Positions 53,161 to 64,000 of a stretch of 64,000 bases of DNA are shown piece by piece; the first letter of the stretch is position 1; every line of letters starts with the position of its first letter. The translations under genes and the position numbers were made by a program. Under the pieces are notes generated by a model that saw nothing but the letters and a program-made list of their open reading frames with translations, did not search any database and was not told the DNA's origin. Origin of the DNA: Pterobdella sp. o SKG-2022 (taxonomy: Eukaryota > Annelida > Clitellata > Hirudinida > Piscicolidae); contig OZ038325.1 of the NCBI GenBank assembly GCA_964035795.1, positions 2,172,473 to 2,236,472 on the forward strand, read 5' to 3'.

Positions 53161-53337
53161 TCCTCATACAATAGTTTTTATCATTTTTACTAATTAATAC
53201 TAGTAATTATAATACTAATACTGATAATAACAATACTGCTTTCAATAATATTTTTTATGATCTTTTTTTTTTCTTCATTATCTTTTTCCTTTTTTTCCTT
53301 CTCCTTCTTCTCTTTCACTTACTTCTTCTCCCCTTCT

Positions 53338-53541
53338 CTACCTCCTCCTCCTCCTCCTCCTCCTCCTCCTCCTCCTCCTCCTCCTCCTCCTCCTCCTCCT
53401 CCTCCTCCTCCTCCTCCTCCTCCTCCTCCTCCTCCTCCTCCTCCTCCTCCTCCTCCTCCTCCTCCTCCTCCTCCTCCTCCTCCTCCTCCTCCTCCTCCTC
53501 CTCCTCCTCCTCCTCCTCCTCCTCCTCCTCCTCCTCCTCCT
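53338..53541. repeat. (CCT)n microsatellite
   Basis: About 67 CCT units, almost uninterrupted, then CTTCT variants. It reads as poly-Pro on the plus strand and as poly-Gly or poly-Arg on the minus strand, all artefacts. The purine/pyrimidine asymmetry is complete. Confidence 0.98.
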
Positions 53542-53689
53542 TCTCCTCCTCCTTCTCTTCTCTTCTCTTCTCTTCTCATACAACATCATATCCACAACCA
53601 TCTCAACATAATTATACAATGACATCAAAGAATCAATAGCAAGTATTTGTTTGGTTTGTCTCACAAAAATAATATGTATCAGCTTTTAA

Positions 53690-53890
53690 TCACGTTAAGT
53701 ATACATATAAGTTTATTTCACCACATTAATTATGTACATTGGCTATTTTGATCACATTAGTTATGCATATTGGCTATTTTTATCACATTAATTATTTACA
53801 TTGGCTATTTTGATCACATTAGTTATGCATATTGGCTATTTTTATTATATTAATCATGTACATTGGCTATTTTTATCCCATTAAATATTT
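53690..53890. repeat. Minisatellite, about 35-bp unit
   Basis: About five copies of a unit like ATCACATTAGTTATGCATAT plus TGGCTATTTT. Two variants (GTACATTGG and GCATATTGG) tend to alternate, suggesting a higher-order dimer unit of about 70 bp. Confidence 0.85.
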
Positions 53891-54499
53891 ATACTATTTT
53901 TATCACATCATCAGTAATGACACTTTTATATAATTCAATTATAGGTACAACTTTAGTCCTTTTTATCGCATTATGTATGTATATTCTGTTTGCATTACAT
54001 TGATTATATCTTTACTATTCTTGTTTCCTGTGTATAGCATTTTTTCTGTATATTTTATTTGTGTTACTTTTATTACTCAGTTATTTTTTGTTTGTATTAT
54101 CTTTGCATATTTTCTTATTTATGACCTTATCATTAATAATCTACCTAACCACGCTATTCATTACAAAACTCACTTTTCAATATATTTTCAGACTCACAAT
54201 TTTTTTCACTAATACTGCTCTGAACTTTATAAATAAATCATTTTATTTTTTATATTGCAATTTCTTTGTTATTTATATTATAATAATATCTCCGCTATAC
54301 ACAGCTTCCAGTTTTTTTTGATATCTCGATGTATTTATGACTCATAATAAGTTTTCCCATTGAATCTTTGTACATTTCTAGCTCCCAACAGACTATTTGC
54401 TTATGTGCGTTTTTATTTTTTTTGTTTTTATGATTTAATTAATGTATAGTTATTAAATTTATTTATTATTAATATTGTTCTTAGTAATCTTTAGCCAAA

Positions 54500-54634
54500 G
54501 TAAATACTGCAAATAATTTGAACACTAAAAGTAATTTTCGTTAACAAAGTAACATCACTCGATAATGTTACTTTGTTAACGAAAAGCTTTGTACTTAATA
54601 AAATCACCTTTAGTGTTCAAATACTTTGCAGTAA
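54500..54634. repeat. Foldback element, about 135 bp
   Basis: Outer arms (TACTGCAAATAATTTGAACAC and its near complement ending GCAGTA) and inner arms (TTCGTTAACAAAGTAACAT and its complement) flank a short loop near 54563. CTTTTCGTTA on the complement recalls the 17.6- and 19.5-kb elements. Confidence 0.85.
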
Positions 54635-55819
54635 TATTGTTCTATAGTTTACTTTTTGTATCATTTCATTGTTTCATAGCTTAGTTATTTGTTTATCAAT
54701 ATTTGTATCTTTTTTTTCACCAAAGTTTTTTAAACTCATTGAATTTTTTGTATTGTTTCTAGTTATTCATTTGCATTTCAATGACGTAGAATAGCCTGAC
54801 AAATATGAATGAGAAGTATTTTAATTTATTTTTTATTAAATATTAATAATAATTTCATTAAATATTTATAATATTTTTATTAAATATTAATAATACTTTA
54901 TTAAATACTACTGATAATTTATTTTCGTTACATTCATAATTAAAAAATTGATTCTTTTTCTCTATTTTATATCAGACTGACATCAGTTAAACTTTCTTGA
55001 ACATCACTTTGTATTAGAGTTCACTTTTACCTCAAAATCATCATCTCAACTCTACAAAAATATATTTTTTTGGTTGTGAATACCATTTTTTTATTCCTAT
55101 TATGGTTTTTTCTCATAATTATTTGTATATTTTTTGTGTTAATCTCCCATAAACTGTGCTACTCAAACATGTTGGTTTAGAATTTGTAGTTCTATTATTA
55201 TTTTTGTTTACATATAGTCATTTGTGTTTCACTTTTACACGTGATCATTAGTTTAAAAGTGAATGTAGAATAAGATTATTTTGCTCAAATCAGTTGTTTC
55301 TACACCGGCCCCTAAATAAATAAATAATACCAACAATAATAATAATAATTTTTATGTTGATTATAATAAAAAAAAAAAGTTAATAACACCAATGCGATTA
55401 AAACTAGTAGCAATAAATAAAAAATGTTCTCATGCTAAAAATAACTCAATAAAACAACCAATCACATCACAGGGGTTCTATTTATAGATCGGATTCGTAG
55501 TGGTTAAGTTATCGCGGTATTTAAAGTGATTAATTTCTTTCTGTGACGTCATCAACGCAGAATTGTGTATATGTGTGTGTGTTTTAATTCATGTATTCAT
55601 TAGTGTTAGAATATTATAAATTTGAAAACCTTTTATTTATATTATTCATTGTTTATTATTTTCATTATTTATTATTATTATATATATATATATATAATTA
55701 TCACATATATAAATGCACGTATTCATAACACATGTATGAACACAAGTATCCAACGGAAATAAACTAGTGATTATTACTTAATAGTAATATATATATATAT
55801 ATATATGTATTTATCTGTA

Positions 55820-55885
55820 ACAGTCCAACCCATGCTAGCATGGAAACGCACGTGGAACGATGGTGATGGCGATTAAATAAACACG
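55820..55885 (+). mobile_element. LINE/SINE 3' tail fragment
   Basis: GTCCAACCCATGCTAGCATG followed by GAAACGCACGTGGAACGATGG matches the 3' end of the LINE at 62.0 kb. Only the tail is present. Confidence 0.7.
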
Positions 55886-56612
55886 GTTATATATACGTAA
55901 TGATAACTTTCATAAATACGTAGGGGTGATCTTAGGATTCACTTTTGTCAACCTTACTATATGTGTTAATATTGTTTTGTTTATTATTATTATTCTGATA
56001 GTTTTTTATTTTTATGATTATCGTTTTTATTATTATGATTCTTGTTCTTATTATTATCATAAAGTCATGGTGATAATTGCAATTATAATTAACTATTATA
56101 TGTTATTATTTTTTCCATTTTTGTTGTTAGTAAAGGTTTGTATTATTATTAATAGCTTTATAACACTAAGTTTTCTTAGTGTTGTTGGAGCCACTTCCAT
56201 CATTGCTTATCTGCTTATTATTTTGATTATGCTATTTATTATTATTATTATTATGCTATTAATACAATACAGTATTTTAACGTATACCTACACACTTATT
56301 CCTAATATTATTCTTATTTTTTTATTTTATCCTTTATAAAGGTTATTAATTGTACAATCTTTAATTATTTCGATTTTAATCTGCGATGTATGAGGTTTTT
56401 TATTACTTCATCGAACATTTTCATTATGGATTTATTCAAATATAATTATTATTTTTGTAATGGTTAACATAATTTTGAGACCATTAAAATCAGTCATAGT
56501 CTTAGTGGTTTATTATAAAAAAAAATTTGAATGGAAATTCAATAAAAAATATTTGAAAATTTATAATTATATAATTATAGAAAAAATATAAATATTATTG
56601 GTTCTTATCTTT

Positions 56613-57382
56613 TTATTCAATTTTAGTAACTTCTTGTGTATTAACCAAATCATCTTCTACAATTTCCCCAACATAAATCTCATCTTTCCACTCTTTTTTA
56701 TTCAATTTTTCTCCCTTCTTCTCATTCATCAACCCTAGTAATATGGCGTCTGCTTCGAGTAATGTAATTCCTTTATCACTCCCCATGAATGTTGATGCCA
56801 GTTCCAAGTCATTCAGTTGTAACTTCACTTCTCGACCTCTCTTATATGCGCTGTTGAGTTTAAGAGAAATTATTCATTTTCATTATCTTCAATAAAAAAT
56901 TAAAAAGTTAATTGTCATTGTGATTATCCTAATTTAGAGCAAGCAAAAGAATTATGCTATAACCTTGTGCATGAAATGAGTTATAATTAAAAATTTTAAT
57001 GTACAAATTTGAAACGCAACAAAGTATTGGAGAAAACAAACTCAGTTTTGTATCTAGGTTTACGACAGACGGCCATGAACTTAGCTCCAAAATCGATGTA
57101 CAAGTTGTCGTTCATGATTTCCACAATGACTCCTTTCACAATGGCGCCTTCAGGATCACCCATTTGTATCAACGCAGATAATCGCAACATTCGTGCAAAC
57201 GATACTTCATCTTTTTTAATGATGTTTGTTGTTTCGTCTGCGGTCAATGTATCAGCCGTAATGTCGTTGGAAACAGATGAGAATTTAGCAAAATTATTTA
57301 AGTGTGTTACGATATTTTTTTGTTTTGATACTATGTTTGCTTTAGTAACAAATCTAAGGAACAATGCCGAAAGTGAAGACAT
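56613..57382 (-). CDS. MRPS28: Mitochondrial small ribosomal subunit protein MRPS28 (bS1m)
   Basis: A structural protein of the mitochondrial ribosome small subunit with a single S1-like fold. Exons 57042-57382 and 56613-56850 join in phase (T + D at the junction: RYKT then DAYKRGREV) to give 192 residues (human 187). The N-terminal part is basic and Ser/Thr-rich, fitting a mitochondrial targeting sequence. Family motifs are MLRLSALIQMGDPEGAIVKG, NLYIDFGAKFMAVCRKP, LQLNDLELASTFMG and LLEADAILLGLM. The start ATG at 57382 is the only upstream Met in the open frame. The C-terminus is charged and variable. The nearest neighbour is DNAJC3, on the same strand across about 3.5 kb of gene-free DNA. 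Confidence 0.94.
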
Positions 57383-57530
57383 TTTATTGAAAGTTTACTT
57401 TTGTCAATCAAAAAACAAGTGTTGTGCACACAGCTTCTCGTTTTTTAATTAGATTCAGGTTATACCAACAATTTATTTTTTATTATTTATAATTATTTTA
57501 TAATTATTATTTATTATTTATAAAGTTTTT

Positions 57531-58340
57531 TGAAACTTGATAAAAAACTTGGGTTAGATTTTGAAAATATCATTGATAAGATGCCATGGAGAAAGAGGGT
57601 TAGGTCGCGGAAAAAAATCAATGGCTTCATGGAAAAAAGGAAGATGCTGATTCTAATGAAAGAATGATGATAGTTCTCTAGAATTATTTCGTGTTTCATT
57701 TACTTCGATTTATGAGTGATCTGAATAAAATATATGAAAACCCAATACAGAATGAAAGACTGTGGTTAGTGAAGGAAGGGTGAATATAATTACAAACAAG
57801 ATTAAAGTGGCATTAACTTCAGAAGTTTCTAGGCCATAGTTTCTAATGAAGAATAAGGTGAGGGAAGAATTTTATAGAAGGAAGAAAAAAAGAATTATCC
57901 AGTCCTAAAGAAATAGAGAAAATTGAATTTGAGGTTGAGTTCAAGTTGCATAAAGTCATTCCAAAAAAGAATGAAAAAAAGCTTAGCTCATTGAGAGTTG
58001 GAGAAAAAGCAGAAAAGTTTAAAAAAGGAAAGATGTAGACATCGCTAACAGAAAGCTGACTGGAGAACAAAAAATTCGATAAAACGAGAAAAATTGAAAA
58101 TAAAAAAAATAACTAGAATAGGTGGAAAAAACAGATTTCAGAAAAACATTAAAAGATACAGAGAGAAGAAGAGAAGACTGAATGGAAGTAACGGTAGAAG
58201 GTCGGTTAGAGACAAAAGGTTAGCCAGGAAAGAAGAGAACCAAAAAGACCAAATTAAAAGTCAAAATTTTTAAACCAGAAATGATAGATCTAAAGTATGA
58301 AAGAAAGTGAGAAACGAGAGGAAGAAAAAGAGAGTACTAA
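57531..58340 (+). pseudogene. Purine-rich block, possibly a decayed processed gene copy
   Basis: The plus strand is strikingly A/G-rich and breaks into open pieces in different frames: GLDFENIIDKMPWRKRVRSR, then FEVEFKLHKVIPKKNEKKL, then RRSVRDKRLARKEENQKDQ, each ended by stops. The Lys/Arg/Glu-rich pieces look like a nuclear or nucleolar protein. I cannot name a parent, and chance coding in purine-rich DNA is possible. No introns are evident. Confidence 0.3.
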
Positions 58341-59129
58341 ACTGAGTCAGAGGCTAGAAGAGCATCATTAGCAATTTTCTAGACATATAATCTTGTTTAT
58401 GAGGTTCAAGTGCCGTGGTTGTAGAGTGGCAAAATCCAAAGTGGTGTTTATCACAAAGAATATTGATGTTGTTTTTGTATGGATGAAATGTATGTTTTTG
58501 GTATTCCAAGTGGGTCCAGAGGCAGGCTGGTAGACTAGATCAGGATTTTAAATGTTTATAAAAGCGGTTATATTTTTATAGAAAGTCATTTTTTATAATA
58601 TCATGCAGAGGTTTGCATAAATAAATATTTCAGAATTGTGCGCATTGCTCAATTTTACAACGGCTTATATAATTGAAAAGAAAGGTTTTAAAATTTTATA
58701 TTATTATTTGAAATTATATTGAAATTAAATATAAATGATATAAGTTCTAAAAATTATTATTATTTTAATTATAAATAAATATCAAAAGCTATAAAATTAT
58801 GCGCTGTGCAGAAAAAAAAGACGTTATGACGACGTTAACCGTATGATGTCATATTGCTTCGAACAAATATTTGTGCGATTATCTTACTAGTGGTCAAATC
58901 AGTTATTTCGAAAAAAACGTTCTAAGTATTCGCTCCATAATTAAACAACCCAATAAAACCTCCCAGAAAAAAGTCACTTTCCGAAAAACCCCCTCAAATT
59001 AGATGCATCACTCGCCTGCCCACAATAATAGAACTCGATTTTTCTTCTCCCGAAAAAAAACGTTTTAATAATTCCAACATCCCCCTTCCAAAAATTTCTC
59101 CCTCTGAAACAGAAAAAACAGCCATAAAA

Positions 59130-59690
59130 AAGAGTGCTTTGCCGAAAAGTAAGTATGCAGTCAGTGGTTTGTATGGTTTGCCATGTGACGAATGCCCTGA
59201 AAAATGGGAATACGGCAAGCTCAAGAAAAACCTGGCAAAGCTTCGTGCGAGGAAGAACAGTGAGAAGCCAACAGTGCTAGAGTGAAAGAAAGGCACGATA
59301 TTTATGTGAAAAGTGTCAGCAAATATCTCGATCAAGCACACATCAGAAAAATCAGCGCCAGGCTAAAGTCGATGAAGAAAGAGGAAAGCAGGCTCTCATG
59401 GAAGCCTTGGTCAAAGCACTCCCTGTTCTCCTCCAACCAGCCCAATACACTGACCTTTGCAGCCTGTGATTCCCATGGAACCAGCTCCGGCGGATGAGAT
59501 CACTATGATCCAACGGCCAAGAAGGCGGTTTTGGAACACTTTTGTGGAAAGCTTATGGCCTTCACTCCTTCTTTTTTACATTTTTACAACTTTTCTACTC
59601 ACTTTCTTCTCAGTAACCAGACCTCACCCGACCAGGCAGTGACTGGTAACTCCACCATTACCGGTCCCCAGCCCGGATGAGAAAGGAGGA
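59130..59690 (+). pseudogene. GC-richer coding-like island, decayed
   Basis: One plus-strand frame reads CMVCHVTNALKNGNTASSRK, then a stop at about 59277, then ARYLCEKCQQISRSSTHQKN and GKQALMEALVKALPVLLQPA before another stop. Cys pairs and base composition unlike the flanks suggest a decayed gene or transposon segment. I do not recognise the family. Confidence 0.3.
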
Positions 59691-60937
59691 GAGCCAAAAC
59701 AATTGATATTCATTCAATTACTGGAAGATAGAGAATAAAAGGATAGAACTAATAAAACCATATTTTTAAATTGTATCTTCAGTTGATTGTGAATTTTTTA
59801 AAATAAAACAAACGTTTTCATTTGAAATCAAATGTTAATATACCTACACATAGCACAAAGATGGTTTCAATTCTAATCAATTTCAAATGTCAAAACTTAA
59901 CAAAAAAGCAAGTTTTGCTTTTTCTAAAATAAAAAATACGATGTATCATAGTTTGGCATTGTTACACGTTATAAATAAAATGTGGAGCAGACCTACAAAC
60001 CGAGTTACCAAGGAGAAAAAGAGTTCAGTGCTTAAAATCAGTGAGCAAAAACCGATTTTTTTTCTTTTTCACATCTTCAGTTTCTACGCTCGACAAACAA
60101 CTTGGAGCTGATATAATAAAAAATTCAAAAATTGCTTGGTATCTTTTCATTTAATGACAAGAAAAATATTCACAATGAATGGTTGTTAAATGAAGGCAAT
60201 TCTTTAGATAAAAATAACTAATCCAAACTTAAATTCTCTTATAAATTCAAAAATCAGTGCACATTCCATGGATCTAAACCGTTACCATCACATTATGAAA
60301 ACATGAACTTTTAAGATTTTGAATGAAAAATAACAATACAAGTGGAAAAGTTAAAAAAAAACCAAAACATTAATAAACAAATATTGAAAAGTTATAACTG
60401 AAGTAGGATATTTTAATTATGATAAACCTTGAATAAACTACAAATAGGACATGAAGATGAATTCTCTCAGTTCCACGTGACAAGATGACGAGCCAATCAA
60501 ATTAAGCTTTATTTCTATAAATAAATATATATAATGCGGTGAACAAATGAACAAAGAAGGATGGAAAATATATACCTAAATTCAGGGCTTAAAAGGTGAG
60601 AGCACACTTTAACGCTACGCAGACAGCGTTATAAAAATTCTTCATATTCTATATTAAATGATAATAACAACAAAAGAAAACAAAAAAAATAATGATGAAA
60701 ACAAAAACATAGAATTTAATAATAATAATAATGATAATAACACAATAGAAATGTCCTACTGGAAAGAGAGTTATAACAAGGATGATGATGATGCATGCAA
60801 GAAATACATTAATTTTATTGGAGAACTAATTAAATTAATTAAAAAATAACATCGATAAATGATGATATTAACAAAAATGAGGTTTAATAATAGAAACAAA
60901 AGCAATAAAATAATAATAACAACAGATATAGTTGTGA

Positions 60938-63811
60938 TCATCCGAAGTGGAATTTAAATTGGAAGCCCCCGTGACCAAAAGGGTTGAATCCTTCATGCCA
61001 CTGCTGACCCTGTTGTGTTTCAGGATCCAGTGGGTCTTCTCCTTGATCGAACTTCTGACGTTTCTCTGGTTTGGGTTGATGGGTAGGGTGTGGGTTGGTG
61101 GGTAAGATGGATTGTTGTTGGGTCGGTAGGCAACAAAACATGTACAAGGGTTGGTAGATTGAAGTAGAAAATGTTGTGTGGTAAATATACTATATAATAA
61201 TATAATTGTTTGAAGCAATCAAGGAATTAAGTGTAAAACACAGCCTCACAGTGGTCCATGTTCAAGCAGAAAAACATCGAAACTAGTACTGGGTTTCAGA
61301 AACATCACTAGGTCGATTCAAACCACAGAGAAACTTACAACCAGTTGAATATTATAAGAGATCACACAGCAACAAAACACCTAACAACTCCACACACCTG
61401 GATCTGTTAGGACCTCTTTGGCTGCCGCTATGTCGATGAACATCTTCTCCGCCTTCTGCTTTTCTTCTCCCTCCTTATATCATTATTATTACAATTATTC
61501 GTTTTTCGTTGTTTTTGAGGCTTTTAGTGTTATTGAATCTTTTCAGAGATAACCTATGTATGTTTTGTATAGTAATTAAAATTTAAAAACATCAATTCAT
61601 ACATTTATTTAAAACAAAAGCTATAATTTGCTAACATTTTATGATAAGGCTATACTTATTGAATCATACAATTTTAATATTAAAAACCATTATTATTGGT
61701 AATATTATTGAATAATTATGATTTTTATTTAATTTAATATTATTAGTCATACTACAATCATTCAAAATTTTATTATTTCCCTTAATTATTATAAATTTTA
61801 TATATTATTATTATTATTTCTATCATTTACCTGGTACTTGTCGGGGTGCCATTTCTGAGCTAGTTTCCTATAAGCCTTAGAAATCTCTCGTTTGTTCGCT
61901 GTTCTATTATGATGATGATAAAATATTTGCCTAAAAAAATTTTCAAACAAAGAAGTTGAAACAAAAATAATTTTAGCAGTAATATAATGTTAACGTCATT
62001 ATCATCATCATCGTTTTGCGTCCGTTTTCATGCTAGCATGGGTTGGATGGGGTCTCATAATGACTCTTCTCTACAATCTACGATCTTGGGCAAGTTCAAG
62101 ATTGAGTTTCATTCTTCTAAGGTCGTTGCTTATTAATTGGGACCATGTTTTTCTTGGTCTACCTTGTTCTCGCTTATCCTGCACCACGACATGCCTGCGA
62201 GCACTTGCTGGGTTACCAGCATCCATCCTCATTACAGGCCCAAACCATCTCAGTTTATTTTTATATAGCACCCCAGTGATGTCTAGAATTCCCAGCCTGT
62301 CCCTCAATTCATCTGATGATCTGCCATCCTTCAAGCTTACATTGCACATCCACCTGATCATCATCTTATCAGCTAGTAATATCTTTCCCCTTAAAAGGCC
62401 AAGTCTCACTACCATAAACCATAACAATCCTGATGCAAGCAGCATATAAACGCTCTTTTGTTTCAAGTGAAATGACCCGACTGACTAAGAGATAACAGTG
62501 CCCTAAAACTCTTCCAACCAGACCTTACACAGACAATAGTACTAGCTTCAGCTCCACCACCAGCATTAATCATATCTCCTAGATAACAAAATTGGTTAAC
62601 CACTTCATATTTATTTCCATCAAGTTCAACGGCCTTATAATCATCATCACTAACTTGAGGATCGATAAAAATATTGATAAAAACAATAAAATTATTGTTA
62701 TTTTTGTTATTCGGATTATTCTTAAAAAAAGTCTAGTTATTCTCACCTCTTGACACCCAATATCTTGTAATAGTCCCTCTTCTTCGATTGCTTCAGTAAC
62801 TTCTGAGCTCTCTTTAAACCCTCCTTCACCTTCGAAAAATATTAATAATAATGTAATGAAAAAATGTGATAGCAACGCAAATAATGTAAAAAATAATAAC
62901 AATGAAAATATTATTATCCTTAACAAGAATAACAAAAAAGTAGCGGTAACAACAATAATTATTATTATTTAAGAAATAATGTGAAAAAAAAGATAAATGC
63001 CAAAAAAAAGGAATATTTGTCAAAGGACAAACCCTTCTTAGCTGGTCGTTTATGGAATCAGCTGTTTGGAAATCGTCGACGGCTGTGGAGGGCATGAGGT
63101 GGGTAGAATGATTATATCACGTGTGGTGGTTACATCAAAAATTATCAACCATCATTACTGAATGACAAGATGCATAATGAGCAAGAAAATGATTAGAAAA
63201 TACAATTAAACATCTATAATGAAGTCTCTAAAACTTGACTAAGAATAAATTAAAAACTCATACTTCCCACCACAAAACCCCTGACAACATTACTCACTAG
63301 AGTACTAAAACACTACTCAACTAGAGCACCACAACATTACTCAACCAGAGCACCACAACATTACTCAACCAGAGCACCACAACATTACTCAACTAGAGCA
63401 CCCCAACATTACTCAACCAGAGCACCACAACATTACTAAACTAGAGCACCACAACATTATTCAACCAGAGCACCACAACATTACTCAACCAGAGCACCAC
63501 AATGATAGTGAAACTACTTAACCAAACCCCCTCTACCCCCCCCCCCCCCCCAACACTAGCAACAGTACCCAACCAGAATACGCCTATAAGACCGTAGCTT
63601 TTCAACCAAACTACATTCCCACCACCACTACCAAAAAACAACGTTACCACTAAAATCACCACCACCACTAAAGAACCACACCACCACCCACCCTTTTCAA
63701 ACTGCTCATCAAGGATATAAAGATCCCCCCTGTTACACAGGGCATCAATATCTTGAGGGTTGCTGACGATCACCTTGTTACAATGCTCCATTCCTAACTC
63801 TACCTGCTTCT

Positions 63812-63812
<1 letters not shown>
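60938..63812 (-). CDS. DNAJC3: DNAJC3 (p58IPK) co-chaperone, C-terminal part; 5' exons lie beyond the window
   Basis: DNAJC3 is an ER-lumen J-protein that binds unfolded client through TPR repeats and stimulates BiP. Exons: 63692-63812, 63033-63082, 62747-62829, 61831-61903, 61398-61473, 60938-61065. The visible part codes 176 residues and all phases agree. First comes the last TPR (NKVIVSNPQDIDALCNRGDL, then AVDDFQTADSIND). Next is the linker helix VKEGLKRAQKLLKQSKKRDY and the J domain (YYKILGVKR, AYRKLAQKWHPDKYQ with the HPD motif, FIDIAAAKEVLTDP). The end is GEDPLDPETQQGQQW to FKFHFG, as in the family. LINE fragments lie in the intron 61904-62746 and upstream of the first visible exon. That exon's acceptor is the end of a CA tract. 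Confidence 0.95.
62010..62650 (-). mobile_element. 5'-truncated LINE fragment in a DNAJC3 intron
   Basis: On the minus strand: ELDGNKYEVVNQF, CYLGDMINAGGGAEASTI, then after a frame break MIRWMCNVSLKDGRSSDELR, KLRWFGPVMRMD, RHVVVQDKREQGRPRKTWSQ, and the tail PTHASMKTDAKR. This is the C-terminal RT region of a LINE different in sequence from those at 6.0 and 43.8 kb. A stop near 62465 and a truncated start show it is inactive. Its 3' tail (CCAACCCATGCTAGCATG) recurs at 31.3 and 55.8 kb. Confidence 0.88.
63300..63503. repeat. Minisatellite, 24-bp unit
   Basis: About eight copies of ACTCAACCAGAGCACCACAA plus CATT with few variants, in a DNAJC3 intron. A run of about 14 C follows at 63538-63552. 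Confidence 0.95.

Positions 63813-63813
<1 letters not shown>

Positions 63814-63894
<81 letters not shown>
63814..63894. repeat. (GT)n microsatellite forming the DNAJC3 acceptor
   Basis: About 40 GT units. On the minus strand this is a CA tract ending ACACAG directly before exon 63692-63812. Its right side abuts a LINE fragment. Confidence 0.95.
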
Positions 63895-63895
<1 letters not shown>

Positions 63896-63910
63896 CAATC
63901 TTCATTTTTA

Positions 63911-64000
63911 CTAAGGATCAACAAGGCAGGTCTGACAAACCACATTCGCCAAGTCCACAAAGCACCATCATTACAACATTGCCCGAATTGCAATAACGTT
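63911..64000 (+). mobile_element. LINE fragment (C-terminal zinc-finger region), continues past the window
   Basis: AACAAGGCAGGTCTGACAAA onward is almost identical to 7319-7403 in the internally deleted LINE (a handful of differences in about 85 bp). It starts within 25 bp of a GT microsatellite and is cut by the window edge. Confidence 0.88.

Larger units (their letters stand above)
52222..56612. other. Gene-free AT-rich region with simple repeats
   Basis: This stretch lies between the liprin-alpha stop and the MRPS28 stop. It contains (TTA)n-like stretches, minisatellites, a CCT tract, a foldback element and a LINE tail, listed separately. Long open frames here are low-complexity Ile/Phe/Tyr stretches. 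I found no supported gene. The liprin-alpha 3' UTR should occupy the left part. Confidence 0.6.
57383..60937. other. Gene-free region with two decayed coding-like blocks
   Basis: This stretch lies between the MRPS28 start and the DNAJC3 stop. Mostly AT-rich. Two blocks (57.53-58.34 and 59.13-59.69 kb) stand out by composition and are listed separately. A fragment of the 3.4-kb foldback family lies at 57804-57842. I found no intact gene. Confidence 0.5.

Noticed and set aside
53257..53664. Poly-Pro, poly-Gly and poly-Arg frames
   Set aside because: All three are readings of one CCT microsatellite on both strands.
55926..56339. 137-residue Ile/Leu/Phe-rich frame resembling a membrane protein
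   Set aside because: It arises from ATT/TTA-rich low-complexity DNA, with no homology signal, no splice logic and no conserved motif.
58994..59341. 115-residue minus-strand frame
   Set aside because: It lies opposite the coding-like island on the plus strand and has no recognisable motif or splice context.

Overview
The window is nuclear DNA from an animal. Five conserved animal gene families can be read as split genes with GT-AG introns of about 60 bp to a few kb: phospholipase D, Vav, ANAPC4, liprin-alpha and mitochondrial MRPS28. A sixth, DNAJC3, runs off the right edge. The DNA is AT-rich and full of long microsatellites (CA, CTAT, GGTA, CCT). It also holds relics of several non-LTR retrotransposon families and many foldback elements. 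One retrotransposon tail, which reads PTHASM in translation, is one I associate with lophotrochozoans, especially cephalopods. An invertebrate lophotrochozoan is my best guess, with low confidence below that level.

Layout. 0.5-13.3 kb, minus strand: a complete PLD1/2-type phospholipase D (26 visible exons), interrupted by a 200-N assembly gap and by an internally deleted LINE in one intron. 13.4-14.3 kb: another copy of that LINE family. 17.0-17.9 kb, plus strand: a candidate three-exon gene for a small acidic protein. 20.4-30.2 kb, minus: a complete Vav guanine-nucleotide exchange factor (24 exons, about 853 residues). 31.2-33.0 kb, minus: a four-exon gene for a roughly 188-residue protein that I do not recognise. 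33.4-37.2 kb, minus: ANAPC4 (5 exons, about 768 residues). 38.0-52.2 kb, plus: liprin-alpha (28 exons, about 1126 residues), head-to-head with ANAPC4 across about 850 bp and carrying a dead 3.3-kb LINE in an intron. 52.3-56.6 kb: gene-free, simple repeats and a foldback element. 56.6-57.4 kb, minus: MRPS28 (2 exons). 57.4-60.9 kb: gene-free, with two decayed coding-like blocks. 60.9-63.8 kb, minus: the C-terminal part of DNAJC3 (TPR plus J domain), with LINE fragments in two introns.

The genes do not form a pathway. PLD, Vav and liprin-alpha act in membrane, Rho-GTPase and synaptic or adhesion signalling; ANAPC4 is in the anaphase-promoting complex; MRPS28 is in the mitochondrial ribosome; DNAJC3 is an ER co-chaperone. 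Exon models were made by hand from conserved protein order, splice consensus and codon phase. For Vav, liprin-alpha, ANAPC4, MRPS28 and the visible part of DNAJC3 every junction keeps phase and the total length is divisible by three. No CRISPR array, operon, tRNA or rRNA was seen. The most unusual points are a Vav C1 domain lacking two ligands of one zinc site, long CA tracts forming the 3' splice sites of several exons in three genes, the unrecognised 188-residue gene, and a scatter of foldback elements.
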